A model generated the notes under the pieces. It saw nothing but the letters and a program-made list of their open reading frames with translations. It ran no database searches and had not been told where the DNA came from. This document shows, piece after piece, positions 1 through 5,772 of a stretch of DNA of 10,260 nucleotides; the first letter of the stretch is position 1; each line of letters begins with the position of its first letter. A program made the translations under genes and the position numbers. The stretch comes from an uncultured Paraburkholderia sp. (lineage in GTDB: Bacteria; Pseudomonadota; Gammaproteobacteria; Burkholderiales; Burkholderiaceae). The stretch lies in contig CALFSF010000280.1 of the NCBI GenBank assembly GCA_937917025.1, positions 1-10,260 on the forward strand, written 5' to 3'.

Positions 1-705
1 GAACCCGAAGCCACGTACGAAGCCATTGCGTCATTCTTCACACCGAAAATTCTCGCGGGCCGCCGCGTGTTGCTGACGGCCGGCCCGACGTTCGAGCCGC
101 TCGACCCCGTGCGCGGCATCACGAACCGTTCGAGCGGCAAGATGGGCTTCGCGCTCGCGCGCGCCGCGCAGCAGGCGGGCGCGGACGTCCATCTGGTCGC
201 CGGCCCGGTTTCGCTGGAAACGCCGTGGGGCGTGTACCGCGAGGACGTGCAGACCGCGCAGCAGATGCACGACGCGGTGATGCGCGCCGTCGGCAATTAC
301 GACATCTTCATCGGCGTCGCGGCGGTGGCCGACTGGCGCATCGATCACGTCGCCGAACACAAGATCAAGAAGAACGCGGACCGGTCTTTGCCGACGTTCA
401 CGTTCATCGAAAATCCGGACATCCTGGCATCGGTGGCGAAGCTGCCGCATCCGCCCTTTTGCGTCGGCTTCGCGGCGGAAAGCGGCAACCTCGACGTACA
501 CGGCGAAGAAAAGCGCGTGCGCAAGAACGTGCCGTTGCTGATCGGCAATCTCGGCCCGCTGACCTTCGGTCTCGACGACAACGAAGTCGTTCTCTTCGAA
601 GCCAAAGGCGCGACGAAGCTGCCGCGCGCCGACAAGGCAACGCTCGCGCGCGCATTGATCGCCGAAATCGCGAAGCGTCTGCCGGACACGCGCCTCATCT
701 CCTGA
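1..705 (+). CDS. coaBC: CoaBC C-terminal part: phosphopantothenate-cysteine ligase domain (5' truncated)
   Basis: This is the end of the bifunctional CoA-synthesis enzyme. The CoaB domain joins 4'-phosphopantothenate to cysteine using CTP in the cytoplasm; the CoaC decarboxylase domain would lie to the left, outside the window. The frame is open from base 1 and stops with TGA at 703-705, leaving 234 codons. Seen in order: a nucleotide-binding loop (GPTFEPLDPVRGITNRSSGK) starting near base 79, DIFIGVAAVADWR near 301, the KIKKN lysine motif near 361, ENPDIL near 409 and VGFAAESGNLD near 463. These match the CoaB family, whose AAVADxR and KIKK motifs belong to the active site. A GTG at base 67 could be mistaken for a start, but the domain's first strand runs through it, so this is a 5'-truncated gene. 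The flavin monooxygenase gene follows 50 bases downstream on the same strand, suggesting co-transcription. Confidence 0.95.
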   Translation, partial: EPEATYEAIASFFTPKILAGRRVLLTAGPTFEPLDPVRGITNRSSGKMGFALARAAQQAGADVHLVAGPVSLETPWGVYREDVQTAQQMHDAVMRAVGNYDIFIGVAAVADWRIDHVAEHKIKKNADRSLPTFTFIENPDILASVAKLPHPPFCVGFAAESGNLDVHGEEKRVRKNVPLLIGNLGPLTFGLDDNEVVLFEAKGATKLPRADKATLARALIAEIAKRLPDTRLIS

Positions 706-755
706 CGCAAGCTGACGCGGCGCGCGCTGCATTCACCCTGAACCGGAGCGGAACC

Positions 756-1757
756 ATGACATTACTTTCCGTGCTCGATCAAACCCCGGTCATCGACGGG
801 CATTCGGTGTCGGACGCCGTGGCCGCCACCGTCGAACTCGCGCAACTCGCCGACGATCTCGGCTACACGCGCTACTGGTGCGCCGAACATCACGGCCTGC
901 GCGGCGTGTCGAACCCGTGTCCGGAAGTGATGCTCGCGCGGCTCGGCAGCGTGACGAAGCGCATCCGGCTCGGTTCCGGCGGCGTCATGCTGCCGTACTA
1001 CAGCCCGTTCAAGCTCGCCGAGCAGTTCATGATGCTCGAGGCGCTCTTTCCGAACCGGATCGATCTGGGCGTCGGACGCGCGCCGGGCGGCGACATGCGC
1101 ACCGCGCAGGCCGTCGCCGCGGGGGCGTACAACCGTGGCGACATTTTTCCGCAGCAGGTCGCCGATCTCGTCGGGCTGATGAACGGCGCACTGCCGCCGG
1201 AACACGTCGCGCACGGGGTGCTGCTGCAACCGGCCGTCGACACCCGTCCGCAGCTTTGGGTGCTCGGCTCGAGCGACTTCGGCGGCATGCTTGCCGCGCA
1301 GCTGGGCCTGCGTTTCTCGTTCGCGCATTTTATCAACGCGCACTTCGGCCACCACGTCGCGCAGGCGTATCGAGAGCGCTTCACGGCCGGCAACGAAGCG
1401 CAGCCGTATCTCGCCGCCGCCGTCTTCGTGATCTGCGCGGATACGGAACAGGAAGCCGCCGACCTCGAAAAAGCCGTCGACCTGCGGCGCGTGCAGATGG
1501 CGTACGGTTTGAACGCGCCGATTCCGTCGACCGAACAGGGCGTCGCGCAGGAATACGGCGAACGCGAACAACTGGTGATCGACCGTGAGAAGCCGCGCAG
1601 CATCATCGGCACGCCTGAAAGCGTCACGGCAAGAATGCTCGCCATCCAGGAACAGTTCCAGGCCGACGAACTGATCGTCCTGACGGTGGCAGGCAGTTAC
1701 CGCGCGCGGCTTCGCTCTTACGAACTTCTCGCCGAAGCGTTCCAGCTGGCACGCTGA
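756..1757 (+). CDS. LLM class flavin-dependent oxidoreductase (luciferase-like, YhbW type)
   Basis: The 333-residue product is a single-domain bacterial luciferase-like monooxygenase. The family uses reduced flavin from a partner reductase and O2 to oxidise a substrate, which cannot be named here. Family marks are VLDQTPV (residues 6-12), YWCAEHHG (40-47), a phosphate-binding IRLGSGGVMLPYYSP run (70-84), LAEQF (87-91), RIDLGVGRAPGGD (101-113), and near the C-terminus IIGTPESV followed by DELIVLTV. The GSGGVMLP and GRAPG segments resemble Escherichia coli YhbW as I remember it. The ATG at 756 was chosen because GGAG (745-748) lies seven bases upstream and the family N-terminus begins there; the frame stays open far upstream only as antisense-like sequence over coaBC. 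It sits between coaBC and dut, both core genes, so it is probably in the same operon. There is no signal peptide, so it should be cytoplasmic. The family call is firm, the substrate unknown. Confidence 0.9.
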   Translation: MTLLSVLDQTPVIDGHSVSDAVAATVELAQLADDLGYTRYWCAEHHGLRGVSNPCPEVMLARLGSVTKRIRLGSGGVMLPYYSPFKLAEQFMMLEALFPNRIDLGVGRAPGGDMRTAQAVAAGAYNRGDIFPQQVADLVGLMNGALPPEHVAHGVLLQPAVDTRPQLWVLGSSDFGGMLAAQLGLRFSFAHFINAHFGHHVAQAYRERFTAGNEAQPYLAAAVFVICADTEQEAADLEKAVDLRRVQMAYGLNAPIPSTEQGVAQEYGEREQLVIDREKPRSIIGTPESVTARMLAIQEQFQADELIVLTVAGSYRARLRSYELLAEAFQLAR

Positions 1758-1784
1758 GGTTTTTTTAATCCAACACGAACCTGC

Positions 1785-2231
1785 ATGAAACTCGACCTGA
1801 AGATTCTCGACGCGCGCATGCGCGACCAGTTGCCCGCCTACGCGACAACGGGCAGCGCCGGCCTCGACCTGCGCGCCTGCCTCGATGAACCGTTGACGCT
1901 GAAGCCCGGTGAAACCGCGCTGGTGCCGACGGGCCTCGCGATTCACGTCGGCGATCCGGGGTACGCGGCGCTGATCCTGCCGCGCTCGGGCCTCGGTCAC
2001 AAGCATGGCATCGTGCTCGGCAATCTGGTTGGCCTGATCGATTCGGATTACCAGGGTCAACTGATGATTTCAACGTGGAATCGCGGCCAGACCGAATTCA
2101 CGCTGAATCCGATGGAACGCCTCGCACAACTCGTGATCGTGCCGGTCGTGCAGGCCGAATTCAACATCGTCGACGACTTCGAGGAAAGCATCCGCGGCGC
2201 CGGTGGTTTTGGCAGCACGGGCAAGCATTAA
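1785..2231 (+). CDS. dut: dUTP diphosphatase (dUTPase)
   Basis: This enzyme hydrolyses dUTP to dUMP and pyrophosphate, keeping uracil out of DNA and supplying dUMP for thymidylate synthesis. It is a trimeric cytoplasmic enzyme. All five conserved motifs of the trimeric family are visible in the 148 residues: AGLDLRA (25-31), PRSGLGHKHGI (66-76), GLIDSDYQG (83-91, with D86 at the position of the catalytic aspartate), the ERLAQLVI segment in the second half, and the Gly-rich C-terminal arm GAGGFGSTG that closes over the substrate. Length is normal for the family. The ATG at 1785 gives the usual N-terminus, but I see no good Shine-Dalgarno sequence directly before it, so translation may depend partly on coupling to the gene ending 27 bases upstream. 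It converges with clpA, with a strong hairpin between them. Confidence 0.97.
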   Translation: MKLDLKILDARMRDQLPAYATTGSAGLDLRACLDEPLTLKPGETALVPTGLAIHVGDPGYAALILPRSGLGHKHGIVLGNLVGLIDSDYQGQLMISTWNRGQTEFTLNPMERLAQLVIVPVVQAEFNIVDDFEESIRGAGGFGSTGKH

Positions 2232-2245
2232 ACGCTTTCGTTTTT

Positions 2246-2293
2246 CAAAAGCAAAAAGCAGAACGGCGCGGGGTTTAACCCGCGCCGTTCTGC
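2246..2293 (-). terminator. Rho-independent terminator at the end of clpA, possibly bidirectional with dut
   Basis: A perfect 15-bp inverted repeat (2258-2272 with 2279-2293) encloses a six-base loop. Read on the minus strand, the stem is followed at once by TTTTTGCTTTTG, the classic U-rich tract, so it should stop clpA transcription 27 bases after the clpA stop codon. On the plus strand the stem follows dut by 26 bases but lacks a good T run, so its effect on dut transcripts is less certain. Confidence 0.88.
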
Positions 2294-2319
2294 CTTCACG
2301 TACAGCTTAAAGTAGAACC

Positions 2320-4617
2320 TTACTCGACTTCGATCGCTTCCGGATTCGGATTGCGCGGCGCCGGCTGCTCGTCGAAGGTCAACTGCACCTTGTCTTCCGC
2401 ATCGACGTCGACCGTCACGCGGCCGCCGCTCATCAGCTTGCCGAACAGCAGTTCGTCTGCCAGCGCACGACGGATCGTGTCCTGGATCAGACGCTGCATC
2501 GGACGTGCACCCATCAGCGGATCGAAACCGTGCTTCGCGAGATGCGCGCGCAACGCGTCGGTGAAGAGCGCATCGACCTTCTTCTCGTGCAGCTGGTCTT
2601 CGAGCTGCATCAGGAACTTGTCGACCACGCGCATGATGATTTCCTCATCGAGCGAGCGGAAGCTGATCGTCGCGTCCAGACGGTTACGGAACTCCGGCGT
2701 AAACATGCGCTTGATGTCGATCATTTCGTCGCCGGTTTCGCGGCGCGTCGTGAAGCCGATCGTCGACTTGTTCATCGATTCCGCGCCCGCATTCGTCGTC
2801 ATGATGATGATGACGTTGCGGAAGTCCGCCTTGCGGCCGTTGTTGTCCGTCAGCGTGCCGTGGTCCATCACTTGCAGCAGCACGTTGAAGATGTCCGGAT
2901 GCGCTTTCTCGATTTCGTCGAGCAGCAGCACGCAATGCGGCTTCTTCGTGACGGCTTCGGTCAGCAGACCGCCCTGGTCGAACCCGACATAGCCCGGCGG
3001 CGCGCCGATCAGACGGCTCACCGCATGACGCTCCATGTATTCCGACATGTCGAAGCGGATCAGCTCGATGCCGAGCGTGAACGCGAGCTGCCGCGCCACT
3101 TCGGTCTTGCCGACACCCGTCGGGCCGGAGAACAGGAACGCGCCGATCGGCTTGTCCAGCTTGCCGAGACCCGCACGCGCCATCTTGATCGCGGCCGACA
3201 GCGCATCGATCGCCGGGTCTTGCCCGAACACGACGCTCTTCAGATCGCGATCGAGCGTCTGCAGCTTGCTGCGATCGTCCTGCGACACGCTTTGCGCCGG
3301 CACGCGCGCGATCTTCGAGATGATTTCCTCGATCTCGCCCTTGCCGATCGTCTTCTTCTGCTTGGACTTCGGCAGGATGCGTTGCGCCGCGCCCGCTTCG
3401 TCGATCACGTCGATCGCCTTGTCCGGCAGATGACGATCCGTGATGAAGCGCGCCGACAGTTCAGCCGCCGCGTTCAGCGCGCCCGACGAATACTTCACGC
3501 CGTGGTGCTCTTCGAAACGCGATTTGAGGCCGCGCAGGATCGCCACTGTCTGCTCGACGGTCGGCTCGGTCACGTCGACCTTCTGGAAACGACGCGACAA
3601 CGCAGCGTCCTTTTCGAAGATGCCGCGATATTCGGTGAACGTCGTCGCGCCGATGCACTTCAGCGTGCCCGACGACAGCGCCGGCTTCAGCAGGTTCGAC
3701 GCATCCAGCGTGCCGCCCGACGCAGCACCTGCGCCGATCAGCGTATGAATTTCGTCGATGAAGAGAATCGCATGCGGACGCTCCTTCAGTTCCTTCAACA
3801 CCGTCTTCAGACGCTGTTCGAAGTCGCCGCGATACTTCGTGCCCGCGAGCAGCGCGCCCATGTCGAGCGAATACACCTGCGCATCCGCGAGAATGTCCGG
3901 CACCTCGCCACGCGTAATGCGCCAGGCGAGACCTTCGGCAATCGCCGTCTTGCCGACGCCGGCCTCGCCGACCAGCAGCGGATTGTTCTTGCGCCGTCGG
4001 CACAGCACCTGCACCACGCGTTCGACTTCCAGCTCGCGCCCGATCAGCGGATCGATGCGGCCGTCTTTCGCCATCTGGTTCAGGTTCTGCGTGAACTGCG
4101 CAAGCGGGGTTTCCTTCTGCGCGGCAGCTTCATCGGACTCGGCGCTGGTGTCGCTCGCTTTCGCGGCGTCGGTGCTGTTCGTCTTCGCGATGCCGTGCGA
4201 GATGAAGTTCACCACGTCCAGACGCGTCACGCCCTGCTGCTGCAGGTAGTAGACCGCGTGCGAATCCTTCTCGCCGAAAATCGCGACGAGAACGTTCGCG
4301 CCGGTGACTTCCTTCTTGCCGTTCGATGTCGACTGAACATGCATGATCGCGCGTTGAATCACGCGCTGGAAGCCGAGCGTCGGCTGCGTATCGACGTCGT
4401 CCGTGCCCGGCACGGTCGGCGTGTTGTCATGAATGAAGTTGCGCAGGTTCTGGCGCAGATCTTCGATGTTGGCTGCACACGCGCGCAACACTTCTGCTGC
4501 CGTCGGATTGTCCAACAGGGCCAGTAAAAGATGTTCGACCGTTATGAACTCGTGCCGCGCCTGGCGTGCTTCCATGAACGCCATGTGCAGGCTGACTTCC
4601 AGTTCCTGGGCAATCAT
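2320..4617 (-). CDS. clpA: ATP-dependent Clp protease ATP-binding subunit ClpA
   Basis: ClpA is the hexameric AAA+ unfoldase that feeds substrates into the ClpP peptidase; with ClpS it degrades N-end-rule proteins in the cytoplasm. The 765-residue product begins with a Clp N-domain (about 1-145), then an acidic Ala/Ser-rich linker. AAA module 1 has Walker A GEAGVGKT (217-224, K223), pore loop GTKYRGDF (259-266) and Walker B D288-E289. AAA module 2 has Walker A GPTGVGKT (498-505, K504), pore loop GYVG (542-545) and Walker B D567-E568. The ClpP-docking loop reads IGF (620-622) where E. coli ClpA has IGL. The absence of a long coiled-coil M-domain separates it from ClpB. The start at 4617 is preferred over an in-frame upstream extension to 4719: it has GGAGGA just upstream, begins the family N-terminus MIAQELE, and the extension would run through clpS. 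The ATG overlaps the clpS TGA as ATGA, implying translational coupling. Confidence 0.97.
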   Translation of the reverse strand: MIAQELEVSLHMAFMEARQARHEFITVEHLLLALLDNPTAAEVLRACAANIEDLRQNLRNFIHDNTPTVPGTDDVDTQPTLGFQRVIQRAIMHVQSTSNGKKEVTGANVLVAIFGEKDSHAVYYLQQQGVTRLDVVNFISHGIAKTNSTDAAKASDTSAESDEAAAQKETPLAQFTQNLNQMAKDGRIDPLIGRELEVERVVQVLCRRRKNNPLLVGEAGVGKTAIAEGLAWRITRGEVPDILADAQVYSLDMGALLAGTKYRGDFEQRLKTVLKELKERPHAILFIDEIHTLIGAGAASGGTLDASNLLKPALSSGTLKCIGATTFTEYRGIFEKDAALSRRFQKVDVTEPTVEQTVAILRGLKSRFEEHHGVKYSSGALNAAAELSARFITDRHLPDKAIDVIDEAGAAQRILPKSKQKKTIGKGEIEEIISKIARVPAQSVSQDDRSKLQTLDRDLKSVVFGQDPAIDALSAAIKMARAGLGKLDKPIGAFLFSGPTGVGKTEVARQLAFTLGIELIRFDMSEYMERHAVSRLIGAPPGYVGFDQGGLLTEAVTKKPHCVLLLDEIEKAHPDIFNVLLQVMDHGTLTDNNGRKADFRNVIIIMTTNAGAESMNKSTIGFTTRRETGDEMIDIKRMFTPEFRNRLDATISFRSLDEEIIMRVVDKFLMQLEDQLHEKKVDALFTDALRAHLAKHGFDPLMGARPMQRLIQDTIRRALADELLFGKLMSGGRVTVDVDAEDKVQLTFDEQPAPRNPNPEAIEVE

Positions 4618-4928
4618 GCTTCCTCCATCACACACTGCAGCGGATGCCCGGCCTGCCGTGCGTGGGTAACGACTTGCTCGACTTTGGTCGACGCGATGTC
4701 CCGCGTGTAGACCCCACAAACCCCCCGACCTTCGCGATGCACCTTCAACATCACCTGCGTTGCGGTCTCACGATCTTTATTGAAATACTCCTGCACGATC
4801 ATCACGACGAATTCCATCGGCGTGAAGTCGTCATTCAACAGCACCACCTTGTACATGGCCGGCGGTTTCAGCTTCTGTTCCTGCCGCTCCAGTACGGTGC
4901 CATCCTGCTTGTCCGGGATAATCGCCAT
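4614..4928 (-). CDS. clpS: ATP-dependent Clp protease adaptor ClpS
   Basis: ClpS binds proteins with destabilising N-terminal residues and delivers them to the ClpA N-domain. The 104-residue product has the normal layout: a flexible N-terminal tail (about 1-22) followed by the ClpS core. Residues aligning with the E. coli N-degron pocket are present: N32, D33 and D34 in LLNDDFTPMEF, the gatekeeper-equivalent M38, and V63-H64 in KVHREG. The ICGV-type strand appears as VCGVYT (70-75). The ATG at 4928 gives the expected tail length; the frame runs upstream to 5228 but nothing there resembles ClpS. The Shine-Dalgarno sequence is weak (TTGGATGT). A TAGAAT box on the minus strand at 4941-4936 could be a -10 element, which would leave almost no leader; the -35 region is poor, so this is only a possibility. 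The gene is first in a clpS-clpA operon. Confidence 0.96.
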   Translation of the reverse strand: MAIIPDKQDGTVLERQEQKLKPPAMYKVVLLNDDFTPMEFVVMIVQEYFNKDRETATQVMLKVHREGRGVCGVYTRDIASTKVEQVVTHARQAGHPLQCVMEEA

Positions 4929-5297
4929 ACATCCAATTCTAAACAACCCGGGCAGGCCCGCAATCCTGCCAAAACCCGACCGGCTGGTCGGCGATCGGTT
5001 CGCCACCGCCTGACCGTACAGCCTTGTCACGCGTGAGTTCTGCACCGAGCCGATTGCGGATCCGGCCCACGGGACTGACATAAAGCCTATCCCGAAAACT
5101 GCAGTCGAAACGAGTATCGCACAACCCGCCTGATCAGGCGGGGGGACGACCGCGATGCCCCGTCTGGTCTGAACCTCATGTGAGTCGATTATGCGTCTTT
5201 TCAAGATGCGCCGCTTGCGCCACCGCACATAAGAAAAGAAGGAAAAACCCTGGAAATTGGGTCTTTACAACGTGTCCACGGCCGTCTCAAAATTTTC
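4929..5297. other. Divergent intergenic region between clpS and the cold-shock gene
   Basis: No protein-coding gene is supported in the 369 bases between the clpS start and the csp promoter; open frames here lack family motifs or sensible starts. The clpS promoter must lie here, but apart from a TAGAAT box close to the clpS start I cannot place it. The stretch near 5221-5300 is clearly A/T-rich compared with the surrounding DNA, as expected upstream of a strong promoter. An 18-bp palindrome sits in the middle and is listed separately. Confidence 0.6.
5125..5142. repeat. 18-bp perfect palindrome CCCGCCTGATCAGGCGGG
   Basis: The two 9-base halves (5125-5133 and 5134-5142) are exact reverse complements with no spacer. 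Neither strand shows a T run after it, so it is not a standard intrinsic terminator. The position, about 197 bases upstream of clpS and about 155 bases upstream of the csp -35 box, would fit an operator for a dimeric regulator, but no regulator is identified. The role is unknown. Confidence 0.5.
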
Positions 5298-5326
5298 TTG
5301 ACAGTCGAATTAATAGCCACAACAAT
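5298..5326 (+). promoter_or_regulatory. Candidate sigma-70 promoter of the cold-shock gene
   Basis: A perfect TTGACA (-35, 5298-5303) is followed 17 bases later by AACAAT (5321-5326), which matches four of six TATAAT positions. The preceding DNA is A/T-rich. Transcription would start near 5333, giving a leader of about 130 bases before the csp ATG at 5466. A long leader is typical of cspA-family mRNAs. Confidence 0.6.
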
Positions 5327-5378
5327 CAAGCTGGCACTTTTTTCCACCCAGCCGGAATAACGGAAAAATGCCGTGGTG

Positions 5379-5419
5379 AGCTTGTAACGAGGAGCGGCAG
5401 CAACTGCGGTCGTTAAGCT
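5379..5419 (+). other. Imperfect hairpin in the cold-shock mRNA leader
   Basis: Two paired segments are visible by eye: AGCT (5379-5382) with 5416-5419 and TAACGA (5385-5390) with TCGTTA (5410-5415), separated by a two-base bulge. Inside the loop, GCAG (5397-5400) can pair with CTGC (5404-5407). The structure ends 46 bases before the start codon and leaves the ribosome binding site AGGGGA (5453-5458) free. It could be part of a temperature-responsive leader, as known for E. coli cspA. This is inference from base pairing only. Confidence 0.4.
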
Positions 5420-5465
5420 TTTCGAGGGGCTCGTGGTAGGGACATGAGTTACAGGGGAAGTTGGC

Positions 5466-5672
5466 ATGGCAACTGGTACGGTCAAATGGTTCAATGACGC
5501 GAAAGGTTTCGGATTCATTACGCCCGACGAAGGCGGTGAGGATCTGTTTGCACACTTTTCGGCTATCCAGATGAACGGTTTCAAAACGCTCAAGGAAGGC
5601 CAGAAAGTAAGCTTCGAGGTCGTGCAAGGCCCCAAAGGCAAACAGGCATCGAACATCCAGGCTGCCGCCTGA
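5466..5672 (+). CDS. CspA-family cold-shock protein
   Basis: This is a 68-residue single-domain OB-fold protein that binds single-stranded RNA and DNA; CspA-family members melt RNA secondary structure and are often cold- or growth-phase-induced. The whole sequence is one cold-shock domain: GTVKWFNDAKGFGFI at the N-terminus, RNP1 KGFGFITP (13-20), RNP2 as DLFAHFS (26-32), and the closing strand VSFEVVQGPKGKQASNI. Length matches the family. AGGGGA (5453-5458) lies seven bases before the ATG. The gene has its own promoter, a folded leader and a terminator, so it is probably monocistronic. Cold-shock genes next to clpS-clpA occur in many Proteobacteria (cspD in E. coli), but I do not assign cspD because the sequence looks equally like CspA. 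Whether it is cold-induced cannot be read from sequence. Confidence 0.96.
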   Translation: MATGTVKWFNDAKGFGFITPDEGGEDLFAHFSAIQMNGFKTLKEGQKVSFEVVQGPKGKQASNIQAAA

Positions 5673-5694
5673 CCCGTTCGATACCCGGACCCTG

Positions 5695-5721
5695 AAAACC
5701 CGGCCTCGTGCCGGGTTTTTT
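5695..5721 (+). terminator. Rho-independent terminator after the cold-shock gene
   Basis: A 10-bp perfect stem, AAAACCCGGC (5695-5704) with 5710-5719, encloses a five-base loop and runs into TTTTTT then CGTTTTG on the plus strand. It sits 23 bases after the csp stop codon. On the minus strand it is followed only by TTTTCAG, so it may also weakly stop the oppositely oriented multicopper oxidase transcript, which ends at 5773. A smaller 6-bp hairpin (5740-5745 with 5753-5758) lies nearer the oxidase stop but has no T run. Confidence 0.88.
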
Positions 5722-5772
5722 CGTTTTGTGCCTTTGTATTTCCGGTCTGTTGCCGGAATCCCGAGGCCGCGC

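Noticed and set aside
225..755. N-terminal extension of the monooxygenase frame over coaBC
   Set aside because: The extension overlaps conserved coaBC in another frame and is Arg-rich; the ATG at 756 has a ribosome binding site and begins the family domain.
762..2060. 432-codon minus-strand open frame across the flavin monooxygenase and dut
   Set aside because: It spans two real genes and the gap between them and is Arg-rich without motifs, so it is a shadow frame.
2530..4527. 665-codon open frame on the plus strand opposite clpA
   Set aside because: Its product is Arg/Asp/His-rich with no family motifs, and it lies wholly antisense to a fully conserved clpA. Long antisense frames are expected in GC-rich DNA.
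4618..4719. 34-residue N-terminal extension of ClpA
   Set aside because: It overlaps the conserved end of clpS; the ATG at 4617 has a strong Shine-Dalgarno and the family start.
4929..5228. N-terminal extension of ClpS or a separate small minus-strand gene upstream of it
   Set aside because: No ClpS-like residues before the ATG at 4928, no ribosome binding site supporting another start, and the region must contain the clpS promoter.
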